A DNA stretch of 53,875 bases from the NCBI GenBank assembly GCA_018658305.1, contig JABHVM010000004.1:1-53875 (forward strand), in the 5' to 3' direction. The first letter of the stretch is position 1, and each line of letters begins with the position of its first letter. Below the pieces are notes generated by a model. That model was not told where the DNA came from. It was given only the letters and a program-made list of their open reading frames with translations, and made no database searches. Source of the stretch: Thiotrichales bacterium. Its GTDB lineage: Bacteria; Pseudomonadota; Gammaproteobacteria; GCF-002020875. This document shows positions 1 to 7,924 of this stretch, in pieces. A program made the translations under genes and the position numbers.

Positions 1-543
1 ATCCCCGGTGGTGGTATCGCTAACACCTTTATCGCTGCAGCAGGATTTAATGTTGGTAAGTCTCTAGTTGAAACTGACCTTATCCCAGAGGCGAAACGCC
101 TTATGGCTGCAGCAAAAGCTGATGGTAATGAGATTCCAGTACCAACTGATGTGGTAGTTGGTAAAGAGTTTAGTGAGTCAGCAGAGGCGATAGTTAAAAA
201 AGTTGAAGATGTTGAAGATGATGATATGATTTTTGATATCGGTCCAGAGACTTCCGCCCGTTTTGCGGAGATGATGAGGTCAGCTGGAACAGTGGTCTGG
301 AATGGTCCTGTAGGAGTGTTTGAGTTTGATCAATTTGGTGAGGGGACAAAATCATTAGGGATGGCAATTGCAGACTCTAGTGCATTTTCAATCGCTGGTG
401 GTGGTGATACTCTGGCTGCAGTTGATAAATACGGTATCTCAGAGAAGGTCTCTTATATCTCAACGGGTGGTGGAGCATTCCTTGAGTTTTTAGAAGGTAA
501 AAAACTTCCAGCTGTTGCTGTTCTTGAAGAGCGCGCTAAATAG
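1..543 (+). CDS. pgk: Phosphoglycerate kinase, C-terminal part (5' end outside window)
   Basis: The reading frame is open from the first base, upstream of the ATG at 103 given in the ORF track, so this is the last ~180 residues of a ~390-residue enzyme. The opening residues (GGGIANTF, then NVGKSLVE) and the nucleotide-domain motifs WNGPVGVFE and GGGDTLAAV are characteristic of phosphoglycerate kinase, which interconverts 1,3-bisphosphoglycerate plus ADP with 3-phosphoglycerate plus ATP in the cytoplasm. The C-terminal [13 protein letters not shown] is intact. It is followed after 20 bp by pyk and then by fba, a glycolysis/Calvin-cycle gene order common in gammaproteobacterial autotrophs. Nothing suggests a pseudogene; it is truncated only by the window edge. 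Confidence 0.97.
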   Translation: MPGGGIANTFIAAAGFNVGKSLVETDLIPEAKRLMAAAKADGNEIPVPTDVVVGKEFSESAEAIVKKVEDVEDDDMIFDIGPETSARFAEMMRSAGTVVWNGPVGVFEFDQFGEGTKSLGMAIADSSAFSIAGGGDTLAAVDKYGISEKVSYISTGGGAFLEFLEGKKLPAVAVLEERAK

Positions 544-563
544 AATTAGGATAGAGTACTACT

Positions 564-2015
564 ATGCCAAGACGAACCAAAATAATTGCTACCCTCGGAC
601 CAGCAACTGACACTTCGGAAGCGTTGGATGAGCTAATTGAGGCTGGCATAGATGTAGTTCGTTTGAATTTTTCACATGGAACTGAAGAGGAACATCTGAA
701 GAGAGCTGAGTCAGTGCGCAATAGAGCTCGTGCACATGGTCGCCAAGTGGGGGTGATGGTTGATTTACAAGGACCTAAAATCCGTATTGGAAAATTTGAG
801 TCTGGAACTATTCAGTTAAAGGATGGAGATAAGTTCTGTATAGATATGGAGCTGGATCTGAGAAAAGGCAGTCAAGAAGCTGTCGGCTCAACTTATAATA
901 AGTTAAATGAAGACCTCTCTCGTGGTGATACTCTTCTGCTTGACGATGGGCGTATTGCACTTTGGGTTATAGAGATTGATGGTGCTAAAATTAACTGTAA
1001 AGTTACGCAGGGGGGGAAGCTTTCAGATAATAAGGGGATCAACCTGCATGGCGGCGGACTCTCTGCAGCTGCACTTACCGATAAAGATCGAGCTGATATA
1101 AAAACTGCAGCTAAGATGGAGGCAGACTATGTTGCAGTATCTTTTGTGCGTAATGCTGAGGATGTGCGCGAGGCTCGCAAATTATTGACTGAGGCTGGTT
1201 GGGGTTCATGCGGTATCATCTCTAAAATAGAGCGTGCCGAGTCTATCAATGTGATTGATGATATTATGTTGGAGTCTGAAGGAATTATGGTGGCTCGAGG
1301 TGATCTTGGGGTTGAGATTGGAGATGCTTCACTTCCCCCTGTTCAGAAGAGATTAATTAAGTTGGCACGAGGAATGAATCGAGTAGTTATTACTGCTACT
1401 CAGATGATGGAGAGTATGATAGAAAATCCAATCCCGACTCGTGCAGAGGTCTTTGATGTGGCTAATGCAGTCCTTGATGGAACCGATGCGGTGATGCTCT
1501 CAGGAGAGACAGCAGTAGGAAAATATCCAGCTAAAGTAGTTGAGGCGATGGATAATATATGTCAAGAGGCGGAGAAGGAGTCACAAGCAAAAATATCAAC
1601 TCATCGAATGAATGAACGCTTTGAGCGTAGAGATGAAGCTATCGCGATGTCTACTATGTATACCGCCAACCATTTTGGAGTTAAAGCGATTGCTTCCCTT
1701 ACTGAGACCGGATCTACTACGCTCTGGATGTCACGAATTAGTTCAGATATTCCTATTTTTGCGATGACCCGTAATCTACAGACACGGCGCAAAGTTACTC
1801 TCTATCGAGGAGTCTACCCGGTAAGTTTTGATGTTACCAATAAAAATAGAGATCAGGTTAATAGAGAGATGATTGATGAGTTAGTGCGCCGTGGAGTTGT
1901 ACGCGCTAAAGATACAGTTATTATAACCAAGGGTGATATGGCTGGTGAGGGTGGTGGCACTAATATTATGAAGATATGTCGTGTCGAGGATGATGGGGAT
2001 GATGAGATTATATAG
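564..2015 (+). CDS. pyk: Pyruvate kinase
   Basis: This 483-residue protein is full length for a bacterial pyruvate kinase, which converts phosphoenolpyruvate plus ADP to pyruvate plus ATP. Visible signatures are the N-terminal TKIIATLGPA, the substrate-loop VDLQGPKIRIG, the catalytic-lysine region IISKIERAESI, and the metal-binding MVARGDLGVEIG followed by ATQMMESM. The C-terminal allosteric domain (about residues 350-475) ends in an ITKGD motif typical of the family. The ATG at 564 starts the conserved N terminus directly and follows pgk by 20 bp with a modest AGGATAG upstream, so the genes are probably co-transcribed. I cannot tell the PykA from the PykF subtype with certainty. Confidence 0.97.
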   Translation: MPRRTKIIATLGPATDTSEALDELIEAGIDVVRLNFSHGTEEEHLKRAESVRNRARAHGRQVGVMVDLQGPKIRIGKFESGTIQLKDGDKFCIDMELDLRKGSQEAVGSTYNKLNEDLSRGDTLLLDDGRIALWVIEIDGAKINCKVTQGGKLSDNKGINLHGGGLSAAALTDKDRADIKTAAKMEADYVAVSFVRNAEDVREARKLLTEAGWGSCGIISKIERAESINVIDDIMLESEGIMVARGDLGVEIGDASLPPVQKRLIKLARGMNRVVITATQMMESMIENPIPTRAEVFDVANAVLDGTDAVMLSGETAVGKYPAKVVEAMDNICQEAEKESQAKISTHRMNERFERRDEAIAMSTMYTANHFGVKAIASLTETGSTTLWMSRISSDIPIFAMTRNLQTRRKVTLYRGVYPVSFDVTNKNRDQVNREMIDELVRRGVVRAKDTVIITKGDMAGEGGGTNIMKICRVEDDGDDEII

Positions 2016-2093
2016 TTGTACGAGGAAACTATTTTTTAGTGAATTATTTTTAGTTAATTATTTTTTAATATGTAAAGTCAAGGAGACAAAACA

Positions 2094-3155
2094 GTGCTAA
2101 TTTCAATGCGTCAATTATTAGATCATGCGGCAGAGAACAGTTATGGTATGCCTGCATTTAATGTAAACAATATGGAGCAGGTTCATGCTATTATGCAGGC
2201 TGCTGATGAGGTGAATAGTCCAGTTATTATGCAGGGCTCTGCTGGTGCGCGCTCTTATGCAGGCGAACCATTCTTACGCCACCTAATTCAGGCTGCGATT
2301 GAGATGTATCCTCATATTCCTGTAGTTATGCATCAAGATCACGGTTCAGAGCCAGCGATATGTTTGCGTTCTATTCAGTCTGGATTCAGCTCGGTAATGA
2401 TGGATGGATCACTAATGGCTGATGCTAAAACCCCATCTAGTTTTGAGTACAATGTAGATGTAACAAAAACAGTTGTAGATATGGCGCATGCTGGTGGTGT
2501 ATCAGTAGAGGGAGAGCTTGGTTGCCTAGGATCATTGGAGACAGGTATGATGGGCGAAGAGGATGGACATGGTGCAGAAGGAAAGCTAGATCTTGATATG
2601 CTCCTAACTGATCCAGAAGAAGCTGCAACTTTCGTGAAAGAGACAGGTGTAGATGCGCTAGCAATTGCTATTGGTACTTCTCACGGTGCTTATAAATTTA
2701 CACAAGAGCCAACTGGTGAAGTGTTAAGAATTGATAGAATTAAAGAGATCAATGCCCGTATCCCTAATACCCATTTGGTAATGCATGGTTCATCTTCTGT
2801 ACCTCAGGAGTGGCTGAAGACTATTAATGACTTTGGTGGTGATATGGGGCAGACCTACGGTGTTCCAGTAGGAGAGATTGTAGAAGGAATCAAAAACGGT
2901 GTGCGTAAAGTTAATATCGATACTGATCTGCGTATGGCATCTACAGGTTCTGTGCGTCGTCATCTTATGGAGAATACCTCTAACTTTGATCCTCGTAAAT
3001 TCCTCAAAGAGGCAACTAATGGAATGAAAGAGATCTGTAAGAATCGCTACCAAGAGTTTGGTTGTGAGGGAATGGCAAGTAAAATTACCTCTCTATCTTT
3101 AGAGACTATGTTTGGCAAATATGATACTGGTGAGTTGGATCAGAAGATCAACTAA
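2094..3155 (+). CDS. fba: Fructose-bisphosphate aldolase class II (Calvin-cycle subtype)
   Basis: The 353-residue product is a zinc-dependent class II aldolase joining glyceraldehyde-3-phosphate and dihydroxyacetone phosphate to fructose-1,6-bisphosphate. The start is GTG with a strong AGGAG at 2081-2085, and it gives the usual N terminus [11 protein letters not shown]. Family motifs are all present: the zinc-site [31 protein letters not shown] and the phosphate-binding KVNIDTDLR near residue 280. The length and these motifs match the CbbA/FbaA type seen in Calvin-cycle proteobacteria rather than the shorter tagatose-type enzymes. It is the last gene of the pgk-pyk-fba run and is followed by a strong terminator. 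Confidence 0.96.
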   Translation: MLISMRQLLDHAAENSYGMPAFNVNNMEQVHAIMQAADEVNSPVIMQGSAGARSYAGEPFLRHLIQAAIEMYPHIPVVMHQDHGSEPAICLRSIQSGFSSVMMDGSLMADAKTPSSFEYNVDVTKTVVDMAHAGGVSVEGELGCLGSLETGMMGEEDGHGAEGKLDLDMLLTDPEEAATFVKETGVDALAIAIGTSHGAYKFTQEPTGEVLRIDRIKEINARIPNTHLVMHGSSSVPQEWLKTINDFGGDMGQTYGVPVGEIVEGIKNGVRKVNIDTDLRMASTGSVRRHLMENTSNFDPRKFLKEATNGMKEICKNRYQEFGCEGMASKITSLSLETMFGKYDTGELDQKIN

Positions 3156-3174
3156 TCCATAAAAATAGTATAAT

Positions 3175-3210
3175 AAAAAACCCACTAACTTAACGGTTAG
3201 TGGGTTTTTT
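3175..3210. terminator. Bidirectional rho-independent terminator
   Basis: A perfect 9-bp stem (CCCACTAAC / GTTAGTGGG) with a 6-nt loop is flanked by A6 on the left and T6 on the right. It therefore works for fba on the plus strand and for the convergent small exported-protein gene, and its redox cluster, on the minus strand. Confidence 0.93.
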
Positions 3211-3228
3211 ATTATGGATGTAATGCTT

Positions 3229-3600
3229 CTATTTAGGAGCTTCCCATCCGAGTAGAATGCCTTCATCAAACCAGACGAAACTGTGTAGTTTTGAGGTTGG
3301 ATGAAAGTACCAGCTAGTGAATATCTGATTCTCAATTCGTCCAGCTTTGCCGAGTAATTTCTCTACCTCCTCAATAGGCATCTCTACTTTTAAGCGCTTC
3401 CACAAAATATTGTCCCTCCAGCGATCTTTACCCTCTGTATTTTCTACTCTCTTCTCTAAAACGGACAACCTCTCTTCTAGTGCGCTTATGCGTTTTAGGA
3501 TGGCACTCTCTGAACTTATTTCTGAGGCAGTGCTTATGGTTGAGGTAAGCAGTATGGTGATTAAGCTCAGAGAGAGTAGTGCTTTTTTTATGTACATCAT
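3229..3600 (-). CDS. Small exported protein with coiled coil, possibly BamE/OmlA-like
   Basis: This 123-residue protein has a clear N-terminal signal sequence (KKALLSLSLITILLTSTIS, then ASE). A short heptad-like coiled coil follows (about residues 30-55, ILKRISALEERLSVLEKRVE), then a ~60-residue domain with WKRLKVEMPIEEVEKLLGKAG. The pattern 'short helix, MxxxEVxxLLGxPxxxxxxWxY' resembles the BamE/OmlA fold, but I see no lipobox, so it would be periplasmic rather than a lipoprotein. An AAGGAG precedes the ATG pair. It lies 36 bp downstream of the large PFOR-like gene on the same strand and may be the last gene of that transcript. Function unknown; the fold assignment is tentative. Confidence 0.75.
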   Translation of the reverse strand: MMYIKKALLSLSLITILLTSTISTASEISSESAILKRISALEERLSVLEKRVENTEGKDRWRDNILWKRLKVEMPIEEVEKLLGKAGRIENQIFTSWYFHPTSKLHSFVWFDEGILLGWEAPK

Positions 3601-3636
3601 TAAAACTCCTTTTGGTTGATTGATTGATTTGATTAG

Positions 3637-6600
3637 TTAAGTTTGATTATAATTTACTAATTCTGTAAGTTGGGAGGTGATGCGTTGAGTTATCTCTACT
3701 TCCATTTTATTGCGTAACTCAGTTACCTCTATTTGGTGTGCATTTTTTAATATATCAATTTCATCTTTGTGCAACTCTGCTACAGATCTCTCCACTTCAT
3801 CTCGGATTTTTTTAGTGAATGGGGTAACTTCACCAGCAAGCTCTTGTAGCAGTGTATGCTCCTCACTCTCTGCACCATCTGCTATATCAACACTCTCTAA
3901 TCTTATCCGCTCACCAAATATACCTTCTCGTGTTGGGCTATAGCTGAATAGAGTAAGTGCTAAATTTGATATCGAAGATTTAGCTTCAGTTATAGTCAGT
4001 TCTGTGCTAAATCCACCCATTGATGGGCTTGGAGTATGGACTCTAATTAGCGCAGGACCACTATGATGTAGAGCCTCTTTAATAGAGCTATTTAGGTGGT
4101 CAGGAGATGCTACAGAGCTTTGTGCTACATAAGAGTTGCGCTGGGATAGGGCGAGCATAGTTAAGTTGCTCTGGTTAGGGGTGGATTGCATATCTGCAAG
4201 AATAACTATTTTAATAGGTAGTTTACTATTTAGAATCCAACTAATATCTCCTGCAGAGTTTACTCCAAGAGTTGATTCGTTCCCTATCAAAAATAGTGGT
4301 GGAGAGCGCTGCAGCTCTATCTCGCTTAGATCACTCCATTGAATATGTTTAACTTCACGCCGCTCTGCTTCGGATGCTCCTTTCAGGAGCAGTTTAGCTG
4401 TGCGCAGTATCCTCTGAGTTGCAGTAGTCTGCTCAAGCACCCCCTCAATCAAACCACAAGCCAGAGCTGCTATTGATGATGATGGTGCAATAGCAACTGG
4501 AACTTGGAATGGGTTGGTCGGGAAGCTTCCTGCCCAGTTGGTTAAAGCTCCTTCTGTAAGTGCTAGACTGTAACGAGAGCGTCCTAACGAATTCTCTCCA
4601 CTCTCTATCTCTGCAATTTCACTGCGTAACATTTCAGTAAGTTCAATCCATTCGCGGAGTTTATGGATATCTACTCCATCATCAGTTGAGTTAATTAGGT
4701 TTTTTAAATCAAGTTGACGATTCTGTTGTGATTCCAGCTCTTTAGCTAGTTCCGAGAGATTGTCGATATGAGATGCTTCTGCAAGTTGCACTTTTATTCC
4801 CCGAATTAACTTGCTGTGGAGCTCTTCCATCTCATTAATAAGTGATCTAATTTGTGGCTGTTGTACATATTCAGTAGTTGCAAATATTTGGCGGAGAGCA
4901 ATTTTCTCTCCAGACCCTGGTTCAGCACTATCTCCCCCTCCTATTGACATTGCAGCATATCGTGAGAGCATAGCTGCTTTGATTTCACCAATCTCAGGGC
5001 GTTTGCTAAACTCGGTTAGAGTCGCAGAGCTACTGTCTGGCATCTGCTCCCATACTCTCCACTGTTGATAGAGCTGTTCTCTATTAATCTCACTGCTCTC
5101 AACCATATTAAGAGCTAGATTATCACCGCACATCTCGGCACATATTCCACACCCTTTACAGCTTTCTGGATTTATGGCAATAGTTAAGAGTTCACCAGCT
5201 CCAGCTTTAAAGCGCTCTCTATCTATAAATAGTGGTTCAGTGATAGCTAATGGAATATCTTTTAAGTTAGCGTTCAACTGTTCTATAGCCTTGTCAGCAG
5301 CAATACGGCGCTCTTCAGGTAGCGGGGAGTTTTGCATAACTATTTCCCAGCTCTGTTTAATAGATTTTCCATTTTCTCCCATAGCTCTACTCAGTTTAGA
5401 GAGGTGGGGACGAAGTGCGTCAGCACCTCCTAAGCTTAATCCAAATTCCAGTAATTTAGCTGGTGAGATAGAAGTCGCTCCAATAGCGCTATCTGGACAG
5501 TTGATCCAACACTCACCACATCCACTGCAATTGTCATGGTCAAACTTTGGAAGGTATTTACTATTAATTGAGTTAAAGGTGGATGTTAGGGGAGGAATCT
5601 CTCCAAACCCAGCATTTGGGCTAAGTCCCTGTCTGCTCTCTTGTTGGTCACGATAGAGTACTCCAGTCTGATTCCAGAAGTTTGAGAGCTCTCCTGAGCC
5701 AAGATGGCGTACAGCCATAGGAGTGTGCTTGATCTCTGGATTTAAGTTCGAGCTATCACTATTTTCAGTTAACCCTCCATTTAACCCTAATGTATGGAGC
5801 TCTGGATAGTTTCTCTCTAATAGATCGTGTTGTACCTGCTGTTTTGGATTGTTGATTTCAGTGGTTGGAGTGAGACCTAAATAGAGTGTCTGAGCAGGAG
5901 CGCTACTCTTAATTTCAAGGGCAGCTATTAGATCATTGTCATAGATTGGAGCTCCATCAACTCCATAACTAATAGAGTGAATGCGACTGCTGTGAGAAGC
6001 AAGTGCAGTTATCTGTTTATGTAGTGGAAGTAAGCTGTTGGTTGCAGAGATTGCTCTCTCCAAGACTATAATCTCATCGGCACTCTGTACTACTTCTCTA
6101 AGTTGTTGCAAAGGATGAGGTGCTACAACAGTGATACCAACTACTAAAACTTTAGAGGATATTTTTTCACTTATCTGTTTACAGCGTTCCTTTACCTCTC
6201 CTTGGCAGATGAGTACTCTTTTGTTAACTCTCTTCCCGCTTCTGTTATTTGGATAACTTAGTTTGCTGTACTCTCTACCAGTAGCTTCATTAAATTTATG
6301 AAAAACAGTATCTACGCTCGCCCCAATTTCTGCCCCAAAAAATATGGTATGAGATATTTTATTAACTCTAGAGCTATACTTATCTGCAACTGCTCCCTGC
6401 ATAGTTGGATGATCTAGATTGTAACGGCAGGGGAGGCGTTTACGCTCCGGCCCAAATACTATCTGTTGTGATGGATGATTGAGCTTTATTTTATCTGTAG
6501 TGTCTCCTACAATACGCTCTATAAGTTGTGGTGATGGAAGCTCTATGCTCTGCGGTTTAGAGCTAACTTCGTATTCCATAACTACAACGGCTGGAGTTAA

Positions 6601-7068
6601 TGTCTGTTCAGCAACTGCACGAGCTATTAGAGTAAAGTCGATAGCTTCTTGCACAGTTCCAGCATATAAAATCAGTGCTCCAGAGTCTACTAGAGAATTT
6701 ATATGAGTGTCATCTGTACGGGTAGTGACATGAATAACTAACGGTATATGACCCTCTACAGCTTGTTGAAGGAGGTCTCTGGATGCGGCTAGCTCATCAC
6801 TGAATAGGTTGCACCTACTGCGTACTCCAGACATGGTAAGCCCTATAGCTGATGCTAGCATATTACGAGGAGTAGAGTTAACTAGTTCTTTACCGTCGAG
6901 CATCTTTTCTACTCTAGTAATAGCATCAGTACCAGTTAATATTAATGACTCTCCACTATTTGCAAGGTTAGTAGTATGCTTAACCCCCATAAGTTTGTGG
7001 TAAATTCTTCGGCTGATTTTCTTGAAACTAGACTCTCTCAATTTAGGCTCTCTCAAATTGTGCTCCAT
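3637..7068 (-). CDS. Full-length PFOR-like protein with degenerate thiamine-diphosphate site and two ferredoxin motifs
   Basis: The 1143-residue protein has the length and apparent order of a pyruvate:ferredoxin oxidoreductase (NifJ/Por). Residues ~40-240 look like domain I, and ~280-360 resemble domain II (VGITVVAPHPLQQLREVV). Two cluster motifs follow: CSGCGECWINCP at 514-525 and CKGCGICAEMC at 637-647. A domain-VI-like region spans ~830-1020 and includes YVAQSS. Where active enzymes carry GDGW..D for Mg-thiamine diphosphate, this one reads LIGNESTLG (~927-935), so it probably does not bind the cofactor. The C terminus (~1080-1140) is a charged coiled coil also found in the 862-residue paralogue. 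It overlaps the RnfB-like gene by 26 bp, implying translational coupling. Likely an electron-transfer or scaffold subunit for KorAB; the role is inferred. Confidence 0.85.
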   Translation of the reverse strand: MEHNLREPKLRESSFKKISRRIYHKLMGVKHTTNLANSGESLILTGTDAITRVEKMLDGKELVNSTPRNMLASAIGLTMSGVRSRCNLFSDELAASRDLLQQAVEGHIPLVIHVTTRTDDTHINSLVDSGALILYAGTVQEAIDFTLIARAVAEQTLTPAVVVMEYEVSSKPQSIELPSPQLIERIVGDTTDKIKLNHPSQQIVFGPERKRLPCRYNLDHPTMQGAVADKYSSRVNKISHTIFFGAEIGASVDTVFHKFNEATGREYSKLSYPNNRSGKRVNKRVLICQGEVKERCKQISEKISSKVLVVGITVVAPHPLQQLREVVQSADEIIVLERAISATNSLLPLHKQITALASHSSRIHSISYGVDGAPIYDNDLIAALEIKSSAPAQTLYLGLTPTTEINNPKQQVQHDLLERNYPELHTLGLNGGLTENSDSSNLNPEIKHTPMAVRHLGSGELSNFWNQTGVLYRDQQESRQGLSPNAGFGEIPPLTSTFNSINSKYLPKFDHDNCSGCGECWINCPDSAIGATSISPAKLLEFGLSLGGADALRPHLSKLSRAMGENGKSIKQSWEIVMQNSPLPEERRIAADKAIEQLNANLKDIPLAITEPLFIDRERFKAGAGELLTIAINPESCKGCGICAEMCGDNLALNMVESSEINREQLYQQWRVWEQMPDSSSATLTEFSKRPEIGEIKAAMLSRYAAMSIGGGDSAEPGSGEKIALRQIFATTEYVQQPQIRSLINEMEELHSKLIRGIKVQLAEASHIDNLSELAKELESQQNRQLDLKNLINSTDDGVDIHKLREWIELTEMLRSEIAEIESGENSLGRSRYSLALTEGALTNWAGSFPTNPFQVPVAIAPSSSIAALACGLIEGVLEQTTATQRILRTAKLLLKGASEAERREVKHIQWSDLSEIELQRSPPLFLIGNESTLGVNSAGDISWILNSKLPIKIVILADMQSTPNQSNLTMLALSQRNSYVAQSSVASPDHLNSSIKEALHHSGPALIRVHTPSPSMGGFSTELTITEAKSSISNLALTLFSYSPTREGIFGERIRLESVDIADGAESEEHTLLQELAGEVTPFTKKIRDEVERSVAELHKDEIDILKNAHQIEVTELRNKMEVEITQRITSQLTELVNYNQT

Positions 7069-7924
7069 CTATCCAGATTATCGCATCTGTAGGGCAGCGG
7101 TAAGTTGCTTTTGGAGTTTCAGTAATACCACTCTGATAGTCAATAATAGGAAGTCCATTAACCATCTCAATCATTCCTTTGTTGGCATCAGCAACACAGC
7201 GACTACAACCATCACAGGCGGTACGGCATAGATTAAGAATTGCATCTCCCTCTAGCGGTGCGCTGCACTGTATTAGTAAGTGTTCATCCATTGGGTGAAT
7301 TTTAAATAGGTCTTTGGGACAGGCTACCACGCAATCTTCGCAAGCAGTACATTTCTCTGGATCTACTACGGGTAGTCCATTACTGTTCATCTTGATAGCA
7401 TCAAAGTCACAAGCAATTTCACAGTCAGCAAGTCCAAGACATCCCCAAGAGCATCCTTTACCGCCACCAGAGACTACAGCTGCAGCACGACAGCTATCAA
7501 ATCCGTTATATTCGGCGATTTGCCATGCTTCAGCTTTACCTCCAGCACAGTGAAGACGAGCTACTCGTTTGCGCTGTGCTCCTGCATCTACTCCTAGGAA
7601 TGTGGCAATCTCCTCAATTTCATCTTTTGGAGATACGGTACATTGGCTCGGTTCAGAAGTTCCTTTGATGAGCTCCTCGGCAAATGCACGACAGCCAGGA
7701 ACTCCACAGGCACCACAATTTGTGCCAGGGAGCATCTCTTCGGTTTCATCAATGCGTGGATCTTCGTCAACTTTTAGAAGACGATAAGCAACAGCAAGGA
7801 TTACTCCAAAGAAGAGCCCAATCCCCATCATGATTGCTGGAGAAGCGAGAGAGCTGTTCACTACTGATTCATATTTGATTGAAGGGAGCTGCTCTTTCGA
7901 TAAGCTCATCCAAGTCTGCTTCAC
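7043..7924 (-). CDS. Long RnfB-like multi-cluster iron-sulfur protein
   Basis: The 293-residue product begins with one hydrophobic segment (~residues 30-46, GIGLFFGVILAVAYRLL). An RnfB-type cluster domain follows with NCGACGVPGCRAF, then several FeS motifs: CSWGCLGLADC, CTACEDCVVACP and CDGCSRC. It is much longer than the canonical 182-residue RnfB encoded at 39598-40146 and resembles the multi-cluster RnfB of anaerobes. The listed start overlaps the upstream PFOR-like gene by 56 bp. Internal ATGs at 7909 and 7831 are possible starts and none has a convincing ribosome-binding site. The single membrane segment could anchor the otherwise soluble redox assembly. No other Rnf subunit lies in this cluster, so it has probably been recruited as an electron-transfer module. 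Confidence 0.88.
   Translation of the reverse strand: MKQTWMSLSKEQLPSIKYESVVNSSLASPAIMMGIGLFFGVILAVAYRLLKVDEDPRIDETEEMLPGTNCGACGVPGCRAFAEELIKGTSEPSQCTVSPKDEIEEIATFLGVDAGAQRKRVARLHCAGGKAEAWQIAEYNGFDSCRAAAVVSGGGKGCSWGCLGLADCEIACDFDAIKMNSNGLPVVDPEKCTACEDCVVACPKDLFKIHPMDEHLLIQCSAPLEGDAILNLCRTACDGCSRCVADANKGMIEMVNGLPIIDYQSGITETPKATYRCPTDAIIWIDGAQFERA

Noticed and set aside
3347-6706. Plus-strand ORFs of 60-160 aa opposite the PFOR-like gene
   Set aside because: They are shadows of the minus-strand coding frame with no start signals or recognisable domains.
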